Below are positions 34,777 to 43,180 of a DNA stretch of 64,000 nucleotides, piece by piece. The position numbers were made by a program, and so were the translations under genes. Position 1 is the first letter of the stretch, and the number at the start of each line of letters is the position of its first letter. The notes beneath the pieces were generated by a model. That model saw only the letters and a list, made by a program, of their open reading frames with translations, did no database searches and had not been told where the DNA came from. This DNA comes from Demequina sp. B12 (GTDB taxonomy: Bacteria > Actinomycetota > Actinomycetes > Actinomycetales > Demequinaceae). The stretch lies in the NCBI RefSeq assembly GCF_028823635.1, contig NZ_JAPEHU010000004.1:62001-126000 (forward strand), read 5' to 3'.

Positions 34777-35046
34777 CTACAGGCGACGTTGAGCGGCGGT
34801 GACCCGCAGTCCTGAGTCGCGGAGCCTGCGGACCAGTTCACGTGCGTCGAGTAGTTCGGCACCGAGCGCGAGCAACGTGGGATGTAGCTCTGCGGGGACG
34901 TCGTAGTGGTCGCGATCGAAGGCGCGGGCTGGGATGCCAGCCGCGCGGGCGAGAGCATGGAGTTCGTCTAGGGACTGATCAGAGACCATGTGGCCCCACA
35001 CCTTGCCGTGGCGGGGCCACAGCGGCGGGTCGATGAGCACGGTCAC
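34777..35046 (-). CDS. DUF4031 domain protein
   Basis: 89 residues. VTVLIDPPLWPRHGKVWGHMVSD, then LHALARAAGIPARAFDRDHYDVPAE, matches the small DUF4031 family found in actinobacteria; function unknown. The frame continues upstream to 35220, but that part overlaps the WXG100 gene and is not conserved. TAGGCT lies 7 nt before the GTG at 35046 on the minus strand, so a leaderless start is chosen. Convergent with groL. Confidence 0.83.
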   Translation of the reverse strand: MTVLIDPPLWPRHGKVWGHMVSDQSLDELHALARAAGIPARAFDRDHYDVPAELHPTLLALGAELLDARELVRRLRDSGLRVTAAQRRL

Positions 35047-35096
35047 GAGCCCGAGCCTACGCGTGGCAGGCCCGGGCTCGTTGCAGCGGGCGTCAG

Positions 35097-35390
35097 TTAG
35101 CGTGCGCTGAACAGGCGGGACGCGGTGTCTTCCGCCGTAGCGTAGGTCTGTGCGGCCTGGTTGAGCGCTGTGGAGAGTGACTCCAGAGCGGTTTCCACCT
35201 GGGCCTGGGCGCCGCGCCATTGGTCCAGGACGACGGCGTAAGCCGCAGATGCGTTGCCCTGCCAGGTGCCCTCCAAGGCGGTGAGGTGGCCCATCATTGC
35301 CGAGACCTCTGCGCGAATGGACTCTCCGGTGACGTGCGCCTGTGAAGCGGCGCTGGCGACCTGGGCGCTGTCGACGTTGAACTGACTCAT
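35097..35390 (-). CDS. WXG100-family (ESAT-6-like) protein
   Basis: 97 residues, two-helix hairpin with the turn motif LEGTWQGNASAAY (WxG with Q before G: W-Q-G) in the middle. The C-terminal YATAEDTASRLF resembles the YxxxD/E secretion signal. Such proteins are substrates of type VII secretion or, as single genes, of unknown role. No EccC-type ATPase or partner WXG gene is in the window. AAGGAG before ATG supports the start. Confidence 0.9.
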   Translation of the reverse strand: MSQFNVDSAQVASAASQAHVTGESIRAEVSAMMGHLTALEGTWQGNASAAYAVVLDQWRGAQAQVETALESLSTALNQAAQTYATAEDTASRLFSAR

Positions 35391-35542
35391 GTGGTTCTCC
35401 TTGCGGTCGGGTTGTTGACCCTTATGACGGTAGGGAGAGGTGAGTGCGCGGCGCCGGTCCGGCCTTGCATCTGGGGATAGCTGAGCGCCGGACGCGGACC
35501 TGGGGAAAGCCGCGCCACCCGGGGCGCGCAGTGGCGGGGGAG

Positions 35543-36235
35543 TTAGGCAGCCGATGCTGCGGCTATGTCGCGTTCAAGACGAGACAGTTCCGCGGTCACG
35601 TTCTCGCGTGCTTGTCGTTCCCAGCCCCTGGCGAGCGGTGACAGGTAGATGCTGTCGCGGGCCATGAGTCGCTTCAGGATGCGGTGACGCGTCTCCAAGT
35701 ACTCGAGCGGCGCTACGTGTGCGTACTCCTGGCGGACCTGGTCGGTGTAGACCTTGTAGCGCTGAGGTTCGGTGGCGAGGACAGCGAGGTCTGCGTCGGA
35801 CAGGACTGCTGCGTCCAGGTCGCGCAGTGAAGGGCTGTGACGTTCCAGGCCTTGGACGAGCGCCACCACCTGCTCCACCGGCTTCTCGTCAACGCCGAGC
35901 GCGGTCAGTTCCTCGCGCGCGTACTCGGCGCTAGCAGCCTCGTTCTCGCCGAGTCGACTGTCTTTGGCTGCGGCCCGCTCCTCGGCGTCAAACACTGCGC
36001 CGTGATACCAGGCCGCGAGGCGCACCAGGTGAGGCCGGGCGGCTTCTTGCTGAAGCTCGTCGACGCGTTGGAGAAGGTCGATCAGGTGGCCGATGCTGTG
36101 GAACCGGCGATCTGGCTCGGTCCAGCGCTCGATCAGGCGATCCGCCGCTGCGTCGATAGTGGAGGCGGAAGCTGTCGCTCCCGCTGCGATGGCGGACCGT
36201 TGAAAGGCAGGAACCAGCCACTCGGGAACCGGCAC
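35543..36235 (-). CDS. Predicted HD-superfamily metal-dependent phosphohydrolase (COG4339)
   Basis: 230 residues, all helical. RRFHSIGHLIDLLQRVDEL supplies the first His pair, LVRLAAWYHGAVFDA the HD-equivalent (here YHG..FD), EYAREELTALG and LERHSPSLRDLDAAVLSDADLAVLA the remaining ligands (H, D). This pattern is that of the uncharacterised COG4339 family, proposed to hydrolyse phosphoesters of nucleotides. The C-terminal LETRHRILKRLMARDSIYLSP segment is also typical. GTG start with GAGGTGG ahead. Confidence 0.85.
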   Translation of the reverse strand: MPVPEWLVPAFQRSAIAAGATASASTIDAAADRLIERWTEPDRRFHSIGHLIDLLQRVDELQQEAARPHLVRLAAWYHGAVFDAEERAAAKDSRLGENEAASAEYAREELTALGVDEKPVEQVVALVQGLERHSPSLRDLDAAVLSDADLAVLATEPQRYKVYTDQVRQEYAHVAPLEYLETRHRILKRLMARDSIYLSPLARGWERQARENVTAELSRLERDIAAASAA

Positions 36236-36405
36236 TACGCCACCTCACTTTTATGCCTCGTACGTCAGTCCTGCTTGTCACCAGTGTGCTACCTGGATTG
36301 GCTCGCTGGCAAACCGTGCCCCAGGACTCAGAGTGCTCCTGTGGATGACAGCTAGACTGAGGGTGCGCCGAACTCGCGGCGCCAGAGATTTTCAGTGAGG
36401 TTGAT

Positions 36406-36789
36406 GTGCCCACCGGTCGTGTGAAGTTCTTCGACGCAGACAAGGGTTTCGGCTTCATCGCCAGTGACGATGGCGGTGAGGTGTTCCTGCACGCCTCTGC
36501 GCTCCCCGCAGGCGTGACCGCTCCCCGACAGGGAACCCGTGTGGACTTCTCGGTGGCGGATGGCCGCCGTGGCCCGTCCGCGCTGTCGGTCACGCTGATC
36601 GATCCCGCTCCGTCGGTGTCGCAGGGGCTGCGCAAGAAGCCTGACGAGATGACGGTCATCGTCGAAGACCTCATCAAGATGCTTGATGGGGTGTCGAACT
36701 CGCTGCGCAAGGGTCACTACCCGGACCAGGCTCGGGGCAAGAAGGTGGCGTCCGTCCTGCGGGCTGTCGCCGATCAACTGGAGGCGTGA
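36406..36789 (+). CDS. Cold-shock domain protein with C-terminal extension
   Basis: 127 residues. The cold-shock domain (about 1-65) has GRVKFFDADKGFGFIASDDGGEVFLHASAL, containing RNP1 KGFGFI and RNP2 VFLHAS, for single-stranded nucleic-acid binding. A 60-residue extension (GLRKKPDEMTVIVEDLIKMLDGVSNSLRKGHYPD) is found in the actinobacterial long form. Start GTG 36406 with GAGG upstream. DUF3027 follows after 10 bp, a conserved pair in actinobacteria. Confidence 0.93.
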   Translation: MPTGRVKFFDADKGFGFIASDDGGEVFLHASALPAGVTAPRQGTRVDFSVADGRRGPSALSVTLIDPAPSVSQGLRKKPDEMTVIVEDLIKMLDGVSNSLRKGHYPDQARGKKVASVLRAVADQLEA

Positions 36790-36798
36790 TCGAGTTTC

Positions 36799-37758
36799 AT
36801 GGACACAGTTCTGGACAAGGCTGTCGACCTTGCGCGTGATGTCGCAGTTGAGGTCGCCGAGGATGCCGTGTGGGTGGGCGAGTACCTGGGTGTGAATGAT
36901 GTGGCGGACCGCCTCGTCACCCACCAGTTCGCATGCGCCATGCCTGGCTACCGTGGCTGGGTCTGGGCTGTGACGCTGTCCCGCGCGCCGCGTGGCCGTG
37001 AGGCCGCCGTGTGCGAGGCTCACTTGGTTCCTGCGGACGATGCTCTGTTGGCGCCCGCATGGATTCCGTGGGCGGACCGGATTCGTCCCGGTGACCTTGA
37101 GCCTTCGATGGTGCTGCCCAAGATTGTCGAGGACGTCCGGCTTGAGCCTGGCTATGAGCTGCACGGTGAGGACGAGGACGCCCTGGAGATCTGGGAGTTG
37201 GGGTTGGGGCGCGAGCGTGTCTTGGCACCTGAGGGCCGCAACGGTGCTGCGGAACGTTGGTACCGCGGTTCTCACGGTCCCACCGCTTCTAGCGCCGTGG
37301 CATCGGCTTCTCCGTGCTCGACCTGCGCCTTCTTTATCCCGCTGACTGGTTCGCTACGGACCACCTTTGGTGCGTGCTCGAACGAGTGGTCGCCCTCGGA
37401 CGGCAAGGTTGTCTCTGTCGATCACGGTTGCGGGGCGCACTCGCAGACGGACATCGAGCGCCAAGGCACCAAGTGGCCTGACCCGGACCCCGTTTTCGAC
37501 ACGGACGCCGTGGCGTCGCTGACACTGGAGACGCCGGAAGACACCGTTGAGGAAGCCGCGCCGGACAAGGACGCCGCTCCCGAAGCATCGGCCGATGCTG
37601 CCGCGCCTGAGCCGGAAGGCGACGCCGTCCTCGAGGCTGAGCCCACGTCTGTCGTCACGGCAGAGACTGAGGTTGCGCCCGAGGCCTCCGCCCAGAGTGC
37701 TTCCGCCGTTGAGGCGCCCGCAGAAGACGCTCCCGCCGAGGAATCCCCCGCGAACTAG
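36799..37758 (+). CDS. DUF3027 domain protein with acidic Ala/Glu/Pro tail
   Basis: 319 residues. The N-terminal two thirds match DUF3027: VGEYLGVNDVADRLVTHQFACAMPGYRGWVWAVTLSRAPR, AWIPWADRIRPGDLEPSMVLP, RWYRGSHGPTASSA, and CSTCAFFIPLTGSLRTTFGACSNEWSPSDGKVVSVDHGCGAHS, with several Cys/His that could bind a metal (C..C, C..HGCGAH). The final 80 residues are disordered acidic repeats of Glu, Ala, Pro. Function unknown; always near a cold-shock gene in related genomes. Confidence 0.87.
   Translation: MDTVLDKAVDLARDVAVEVAEDAVWVGEYLGVNDVADRLVTHQFACAMPGYRGWVWAVTLSRAPRGREAAVCEAHLVPADDALLAPAWIPWADRIRPGDLEPSMVLPKIVEDVRLEPGYELHGEDEDALEIWELGLGRERVLAPEGRNGAAERWYRGSHGPTASSAVASASPCSTCAFFIPLTGSLRTTFGACSNEWSPSDGKVVSVDHGCGAHSQTDIERQGTKWPDPDPVFDTDAVASLTLETPEDTVEEAAPDKDAAPEASADAAAPEPEGDAVLEAEPTSVVTAETEVAPEASAQSASAVEAPAEDAPAEESPAN
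37584..37599. repeat. Inverted overlapping pair of the dispersed octamer GCCGATGC
   Basis: AGCATCGGCCGATGCT, a perfect 16-bp palindrome inside the DUF3027 gene. It is the tightest of about 49 occurrences of GCCGATGC/GCATCGGC counted across the window (see findings). Confidence 0.7.
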
Positions 37759-37780
37759 GACGTGGCCCAGGGACCGCGGT

Positions 37781-38644
37781 CTACTGGAAGTTGACCGTCG
37801 AGTACCAGGTGTTGCCGTCGGCTGTGACCGCCATGCCAGCGCCCATGACAGACCAGGCCGGGTTCATGATGTTCAAGCAGTGGCCGTTGGAGTACATCCA
37901 CTCATAGTGCGCCTTCGCCGCTGCGGCGCTTTGGGAGTGCCCGCGCGAGGCGTAACTGACTGCCACGTTCTCCCCGCCCGCAGGACGGTTGGGGTTGTGG
38001 CGCATGGCGTCGATGAGAGCGTCGGTCTGGGAGTCTTCCGCTGCCATCGTCTGGGACCACGAGGTCGCCGCCGATGCCAGTGAACCCGACCAGGACAAAG
38101 GTGCGATTCCGAGCCGCGCGCGTTCTTGGTTCGCGGCCGCGAGCATGCCTTGCGGACTGCTAGCCGAGAACGGGCTCGACGGGGAAGCGCAGTATGAGGT
38201 GTACGACTGCGTTGCAGGAGCGCTCTTCGTGGAGCCAGACGACGTAGAGCCACCGCTCGTGCCCGCGGAGGTATTGCCACTGCCGCCAGTCGAGGCCTTG
38301 CTGCCAGTCGATGCGTTGCCGCCGGTGCTGTTAGCAGCAACCGGGGCGGGGGTCACGACGGGCTCTGGGGGCAGAGAAACGGAGACCTGCGGCACTGCGA
38401 TGCCGTAGTCAGCGCCGAGCGCATCGGAGCCTGCCGTCACTGACTCGATTGACGCATCGGCCGTGGTGACGGCCTGCGCCACAGCATCAGCGGAGCCGGC
38501 CTCGACGACTGTGTTGCCCTGCCAGGCGCCAGCGGCAGCACCGGTGGTGGCAACAACTGCGACGGGAAGAGCTGTGAGCAAGAGGGCACTGAGGGGGAAT
38601 CGGCGTGCGGGTCGGGTCCCGGTGTCCTCTTGCGTGGGCGTCAT
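37781..38644 (-). CDS. Secreted CAP (SCP/PR-1) domain protein
   Basis: 287 residues. One N-terminal hydrophobic segment (SALLLTALPVAVVATTGAAAG) as signal or anchor, a Gly/Ser/Thr-rich linker (about 105-150), and a C-terminal CAP domain (about 155-287) with MLAAANQERARLGIAPLSWSGSL, GENVAVSYASRGH, HYEWMYSNGHCLNIMNPAWSVMGAGMAV. The cavity residues H/E/E/H are partly recognisable (GENVA Glu, NGHCLNIM). Role outside the cell unknown. Its ATG overlaps the serC stop, so it is co-transcribed with serC. Confidence 0.9.
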   Translation of the reverse strand: MTPTQEDTGTRPARRFPLSALLLTALPVAVVATTGAAAGAWQGNTVVEAGSADAVAQAVTTADASIESVTAGSDALGADYGIAVPQVSVSLPPEPVVTPAPVAANSTGGNASTGSKASTGGSGNTSAGTSGGSTSSGSTKSAPATQSYTSYCASPSSPFSASSPQGMLAAANQERARLGIAPLSWSGSLASAATSWSQTMAAEDSQTDALIDAMRHNPNRPAGGENVAVSYASRGHSQSAAAAKAHYEWMYSNGHCLNIMNPAWSVMGAGMAVTADGNTWYSTVNFQ

Positions 38645-39765
38645 GTCAGCGTTCTCTCCAAAAGCCAGTCAAGGCAACGTGTCAGCGCGGTGACGTCATC
38701 CGGATCGACGGCGGGGAACATCCCCACCCGAATCTGGTTGCGCCCGAGCTTCCTATAAGGGTCGATGTCGACCACACCGTGAGCGCGCAACGTCGAGACG
38801 AGCGATGATGCGTCTACCGGTGGAGTCAGGTCGACCGTAGCGACCACCTGGGAACGCTGGGAAGGAACTGTGACAAATGCCTCAGCAGCGGACACTGCGT
38901 CTGCCCAGGTATAGATGCGCTGTGCGGACTCCGCGGTACGGGCCGTCGTGAAGTCCATGCCGCCATTGCTGAGCATCCATTCCAGCTGGTTGCGCATCAT
39001 CACCAGGGGCGCGACCGCAGGCGTGTTGTAGGTCTGGTCCTTACGCGAGTTGTCGACCGCGGTCTTGAGGTCGAGCGAAGCCGGAATGTAACGCCCGCTC
39101 GCGGCGATGCGTTCAATACGTTCGATCGCGGCCGGCGACACCAACGCAAACCAGATTCCGCCATCGGAACCGAAGCTCTTCTGTGGCGCAAAGTAGTAGA
39201 CGTCCGTCTGGGTCACGTCAAGCGCCAGGCCTCCCGCAGCCGACGTGCCGTCGATCACTGTCAGAGCGCCCTCGGATCCTGCAAGACGCTGGACCGGCGC
39301 CATCGCACCCGTCGAGGTCTCGTTGTGTGGCCACGCGTACACATCGACGCCGTCGCTCAAACGCGGTGTCGCAATCTGACCCGCGGGAGCGTTCACGACG
39401 TCGGGGTCGTCGAGGTGCGGGGCCGATCGTGTGACTTCTGCAAACTTCGCACCGAACTCACCAAAGGTGCAGTGCTGCGCTTTGCGTTCCACAAGAGAGA
39501 AAGCCGCGGCATCCCAAAACGACGTAGACCCACCGTTGCCGAGCAGAACCTCGTAGCCATCGGGCAGCTCGTATAGCTCCGCGAGCATGCGCCGCACGTC
39601 GCCCACCACGCCGCGCACCGGCGCCTGGCGGTGGGATGTGCCCAAGACCGTGGGCTGGGCGTCAACGATGGCCTGAATCTGAGCGTCCCGCACGCGTGAC
39701 GGTCCCGAACCAAAACGGCCGTCGGCGGGCAGCAACTCAGCGGGAATAGTGAGTTCAGTCGACAT
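38641..39765 (-). CDS. serC: Phosphoserine aminotransferase
   Basis: 374 residues, PLP enzyme of serine synthesis (3-phosphohydroxypyruvate to phosphoserine). FGSGPSRVRDAQIQ, GTSHRQAPVRGVVGDVRRMLAELY, LLGNGGSTSFWDAAAFSLV, and YFAPQKSFGSDGGIWFAL with the PLP Lys are the mycobacterial-type SerC signature. TACGCT lies 6 nt before the ATG. Divergent from manA with 41 bp between starts. Confidence 0.95.
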   Translation of the reverse strand: MSTELTIPAELLPADGRFGSGPSRVRDAQIQAIVDAQPTVLGTSHRQAPVRGVVGDVRRMLAELYELPDGYEVLLGNGGSTSFWDAAAFSLVERKAQHCTFGEFGAKFAEVTRSAPHLDDPDVVNAPAGQIATPRLSDGVDVYAWPHNETSTGAMAPVQRLAGSEGALTVIDGTSAAGGLALDVTQTDVYYFAPQKSFGSDGGIWFALVSPAAIERIERIAASGRYIPASLDLKTAVDNSRKDQTYNTPAVAPLVMMRNQLEWMLSNGGMDFTTARTAESAQRIYTWADAVSAAEAFVTVPSQRSQVVATVDLTPPVDASSLVSTLRAHGVVDIDPYRKLGRNQIRVGMFPAVDPDDVTALTRCLDWLLERTLT

Positions 39766-39806
39766 GGCTACAGCGTAGTGGTGCGCCCAATGGCAGACTT
39801 GCGCCT

Positions 39807-40979
39807 GTGCATCTGATCAGTCCAGTACTTCGTGACTATGCGTGGGGGACCCACGACGACATTCCTCGAATGCTCGAAGTCGAGCCCACCGGCGGGCCAG
39901 TCGCGGAGGCCTGGTGGGGTGCACATGACTCCGGTCCCTCGCAGGCCGACATGGACGGGGCGCTGTGTGCGCTTGATGAAGCGATCGCCCGCGAACCCGA
40001 GTCGATGCTGGGTGCGCGGGCGGTCAAGCGCTGGGGCGACCGCCTTCCTTACCTGTTGAAGGTCCTGTCGATTGGCAAGCCGTTGTCGATCCAGGTTCAT
40101 CCCACGCTGGCACAGGCGCGTGAGGGGTTTGCACGTGAACAGCGCGGCACTGGCGGCGCGCCTCATCACTTCCTCGACCCGTTCCACAAGCCAGAGATGG
40201 TGGTGGCGATCACGCGCATGGAGGTGCTGTCTGGCGTGCGGCCTATCGAGGCCACCGCTTCCGATCTGCGGGCGCTGAAGACGGGTCGTGCGCTGGGCCT
40301 GGCATCGTCCCTTGAGAACTCGGGAGACGTTCGCGACTTCATCCGAGGTGCGTTGTCGGGCGGGGTCGATCAAGAAACGCTGGAGGCGCTCGCGCGCCTC
40401 GGAGCGAACGCAGACCCGTCGAGCTCGCTCGCTGCTGCTGCCCGGGCACTCCGCCACTTCCCAGGCGATGCGGGTGCGATCGTGGCGCTCGGTATGCATG
40501 CGGTGCGGCTGGAGCCGGGAGACGCCGTCTTTGTGGGCGCAGGAGTGCTGCACTCGTACCAGTCAGGCATGGGCCTGGAGATCATGGCCAACTCTGACAA
40601 CGTGGTCCGCGCCGGCCTTACGCCAAAGACGGTCAACGTCCCGCTGCTGCTTGACCTCCTGAACCCGGAAGCCTGCGATCCGGTGGGGCCGCAGGTGCGT
40701 TTCGACGGGGCAGCACGGCACCTGATCACTCCCGCAGACGAGTTCGCACTCACCATCATCAACGACGGGCGAGTGAACGTGGCGGCCGGACCGCGCATCG
40801 TCCTGTGTGTGCGTGGTGAATGCCATCTGGTTGCTGGTGGTCGCGAGTTGACGTTGACTCACGGGCAGGCAGCTTTTGTCCGAGACAGCCTCGGTCAACT
40901 GGAACTTTCGGTCGACGGGGGTGCTGTTGTTGCGCGCACTCCCTATGAGACGGAGCGCCCTGTCACACACGCGGGCTAA
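39807..40979 (+). CDS. manA: Mannose-6-phosphate isomerase, class I
   Basis: 390-residue zinc enzyme linking fructose-6-P and mannose-6-P. YAWGTHDDIPRML, AEAWWGAHDSGPS, LPYLLKVLSIGKPLSIQVHPTLAQAREGF with the QxH zinc ligands, HFLDPFHKPEMVVAITRMEVLSGVRP with the Glu ligand, and VFVGAGVLHSYQSGMGLEIMANSDNVVRAGLTPK with the last His are intact. It may feed GDP-mannose for glycans together with the nearby ugd. GTG start; stop TAA is also part of the ugd -10 box. Confidence 0.96.
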   Translation: MHLISPVLRDYAWGTHDDIPRMLEVEPTGGPVAEAWWGAHDSGPSQADMDGALCALDEAIAREPESMLGARAVKRWGDRLPYLLKVLSIGKPLSIQVHPTLAQAREGFAREQRGTGGAPHHFLDPFHKPEMVVAITRMEVLSGVRPIEATASDLRALKTGRALGLASSLENSGDVRDFIRGALSGGVDQETLEALARLGANADPSSSLAAAARALRHFPGDAGAIVALGMHAVRLEPGDAVFVGAGVLHSYQSGMGLEIMANSDNVVRAGLTPKTVNVPLLLDLLNPEACDPVGPQVRFDGAARHLITPADEFALTIINDGRVNVAAGPRIVLCVRGECHLVAGGRELTLTHGQAAFVRDSLGQLELSVDGGAVVARTPYETERPVTHAG

Positions 40980-40989
40980 TCTGGAGCGC

Positions 40990-42321
40990 ATGAGCGAGCG
41001 GATTTCCGTTTTTGGTACGGGGTACCTGGGTGCCACCCACGCGGCTGGAATGGCTGAGTTGGGGCACGAGGTTGTCGGCGTTGATATTGATCCTGAGAAA
41101 GTTGCCCGCCTGTCGCGCGGGGAACTTCCGTTCTACGAACCCGGTCTGCCGGAACTCGTGCGCAAACACGTGGACTCCGGCCGCCTACGGTTCACCACAG
41201 ATGCTTCCGTCGCCGCAGAGTTTGCCGATGTCCACTTTGTTGGTGTGGGTACTCCACAGAAGCAGGGTGAGTACGCGGCGGACGTGAGTCAGGTTGAAGC
41301 GGTCATTGAGACGCTCGGGCCGATGCTCGACCGTCCTGCCACGATCTTTGGCAAGTCGACGGTGCCCGTGGGAACCGCTCAGCGTCTTGCGGACCGTTTG
41401 CGAGAGATTGCCCCGGCAGGCGAAGACGTCTACTTGGGATGGAATCCCGAGTTCCTGCGTGAGGGCTTCGCGGTCGAGGACACGCTGCGTCCCGACCGCA
41501 TCGTTCTGGGTGTGGACCGCGATCGGCCGGGAACGGTAGAAGAAGTCGCGCGCCGGGTCTACGCCGACATGCTTGACCGCGACACGCCGTTCTTGGTGAC
41601 GGACTTCGCTACGTCGGAGTTGGTCAAGGTCAGCGCCAATGCTTTCTTGGCGACCAAGATCAGTTTCATCAACGCCATCGCAGAGGTGTGTGAAGCGTCT
41701 GGCGCCGATGTCCGGGACCTTGCCGACGCGATCGGTCACGATGAGCGCATCGGGCGTAAGTTCTTGGGCGCTGGTTTGGGCTTCGGTGGGGGATGCCTGC
41801 CCAAGGACATTCGTGCGTTCATGGCGCGCGCCAGCGAGTTGGGCGTGGACCAAGCGCTGATGTTCCTCCGGGAAGTTGACGGGGTCAACATGCGGCGCCG
41901 CGAGCATGCAGTCACGCTCGCTGACGACCTCGTGGGCGGTTTGAGCGGCGCCACTGTGGCGGTTCTTGGCGCCGCTTTCAAGCCCAACAGTGACGACATT
42001 CGTGATTCGCCGGCGCTGGACGTTGCGGGCACTCTCCATTTGCGTGGCGCGCAGGTACGTGTCCACGACCCGGAAGCGAACGCGAATGCTGCCCGCGTGT
42101 GGCCCACCCTGACGTATGTGGACGATCCCATTGAGGCGTGCACCGGTGCGGACCTGGTGATTGTTGCTACTGAGTGGAAGCAGTTCCGCGACCTTGACCC
42201 GGCAACGGTCAAGGCGGTGGTGAACGAGGCCCGCATCATCGACGGTCGCAACTGCTTGCCGGCGCAAGAGTGGATCAATGCGGGTTGGCAGTACCGGGGC
42301 ATGGGAAGGCACTCGCAGTGA
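40990..42321 (+). CDS. ugd: UDP-glucose 6-dehydrogenase
   Basis: About 443 residues. N-terminal Rossmann domain RISVFGTGYLGATHAAGMAELGHEVVGVDIDPEKV (GxGxxG), LPFYEPGLPELV, GTPQKQGEYAADVSQVEA, KSTVPVGTAQRLADRL and WNPEFLREGFAVEDTLRPDRIVLGV. The catalytic Cys is in GLGFGGGCLPKDIRAF. The C-terminal domain has AFKPNSDDIRDSPALDVA. It makes UDP-glucuronate for surface polysaccharide. TAATCT, including the manA stop, is 7 nt before ATG 40990. The stop overlaps the dtxR-like start as GTGA. Confidence 0.96.
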   Translation: MSERISVFGTGYLGATHAAGMAELGHEVVGVDIDPEKVARLSRGELPFYEPGLPELVRKHVDSGRLRFTTDASVAAEFADVHFVGVGTPQKQGEYAADVSQVEAVIETLGPMLDRPATIFGKSTVPVGTAQRLADRLREIAPAGEDVYLGWNPEFLREGFAVEDTLRPDRIVLGVDRDRPGTVEEVARRVYADMLDRDTPFLVTDFATSELVKVSANAFLATKISFINAIAEVCEASGADVRDLADAIGHDERIGRKFLGAGLGFGGGCLPKDIRAFMARASELGVDQALMFLREVDGVNMRRREHAVTLADDLVGGLSGATVAVLGAAFKPNSDDIRDSPALDVAGTLHLRGAQVRVHDPEANANAARVWPTLTYVDDPIEACTGADLVIVATEWKQFRDLDPATVKAVVNEARIIDGRNCLPAQEWINAGWQYRGMGRHSQ

Positions 42322-43022
42322 CTGATCTGATTGACACCACAGAGATGTACCTGAGGACCATCTACGAGTTGATCGAGGACGGCGTAGTCCCGATGCGTGC
42401 CCGCATCGCGGAGCAACTCGATCACTCCGGTCCCACGGTCTCGCAGACGGTGGCACGCATGGAGCGCGACGGTCTCGTGGTTGTTACGCCTGACCGTCAC
42501 CTTGAACTCACGCCAGAGGGACTGGAGCTCGCGACGCGCGTGATGCGTAAGCACCGCCTCGCTGAGCGACTCCTGACTGATGTCATTGGGCTGGACTTGC
42601 CCTATGTCCATGAGGAAGCGTGCCGGTGGGAGCACGTGATGAGTGACCGGGTGGAGCGGCGGCTCGTCGAAATGCTCGACGACCCGCGGGTATCGCCTTA
42701 CGGAAACCCCATCCCCGGACTGGGGGAGTTGGGGCTTGCAGAGTCCTCAGATTCGGTGGAGCGGCCCGTGGTGTCGATGGAATCTGTCGCAATTTCTGAA
42801 GTGACCAAGTTCACTGTGACGCGGATCGGGGAGGGGCCTCAAGCGGCTCATGGCTTCCTGGATCAAGCGGTTGCAATTGGCCTTGTGCCTGGGGCGACGG
42901 TGCGGATCCGACGTTCTGAGAAGCATGTGGTGACAACGGTGGGAGACGAGTCGCTCGAGCTCAGCGTGGATGCTGCTCGGCACGTCTTTGGAGTTGTCGA
43001 CTTGGTAAATCGTCACGATTAG
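42318..43022 (+). CDS. DtxR/IdeR-family metal-dependent repressor
   Basis: About 234 residues. Winged helix: TTEMYLRTIYELIEDGVVPMRARIAEQLDHSGPTVSQTVARMERDGLVVV. Dimerisation and metal-site domain: RKHRLAERLLTDVIGLDLPYVHEEACRWEHVMSDRVERRLVEMLDDP with the Met/Cys/Glu/His ligand set (ACRWEHVMS). The C-terminal SH3-like domain follows (FLDQAVAIGLVPGATVRIRRS). It represses iron-uptake genes when Fe2+ is bound, by family knowledge. GTG 42318 overlaps the ugd stop. Confidence 0.94.
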   Translation: MTDLIDTTEMYLRTIYELIEDGVVPMRARIAEQLDHSGPTVSQTVARMERDGLVVVTPDRHLELTPEGLELATRVMRKHRLAERLLTDVIGLDLPYVHEEACRWEHVMSDRVERRLVEMLDDPRVSPYGNPIPGLGELGLAESSDSVERPVVSMESVAISEVTKFTVTRIGEGPQAAHGFLDQAVAIGLVPGATVRIRRSEKHVVTTVGDESLELSVDAARHVFGVVDLVNRHD

Positions 43023-43054
43023 GTAACATGGGCGACTAGCACTAGAGAGGACAT

Positions 43055-43109
43055 GACCTCGTCAGGTCCCCCTGCTGATGGCACTTGGAGTTCCCTCCAA
43101 GGCGGCAGG
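43055..43109 (+). other. Structured leader upstream of the NlpC/P60 gene
   Basis: About 150 nt lie between dtxR and the NlpC start. Two stem-loops: GACCT-CGTC-AGGTC (43055-43068), and a nested hairpin with outer CCTGC/GCAGG (43071-43075 with 43105-43109) and inner CTTGGAG-TTCC-CTCCAAG (43084-43101). c-di-AMP (ydaO) riboswitches often precede such genes in actinobacteria, but its conserved GGGGxxACCC/GGGGTGAAT elements were not found. Role unknown. Confidence 0.45.
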
Positions 43110-43180
43110 AGAGCCGGGAACATCGACGCGCTGGAATGAGAGCCGCGCGGAAGGAACACAGCATCTTGAGGTACGGATAC

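Noticed and set aside
43023-43180. ydaO (c-di-AMP) riboswitch before the NlpC/P60 gene
   Set aside because: The conserved GGGGxxACCC, GGGGTGAAT and CCGAACCCGuCAG-type blocks were not found; only generic stem-loops are present.
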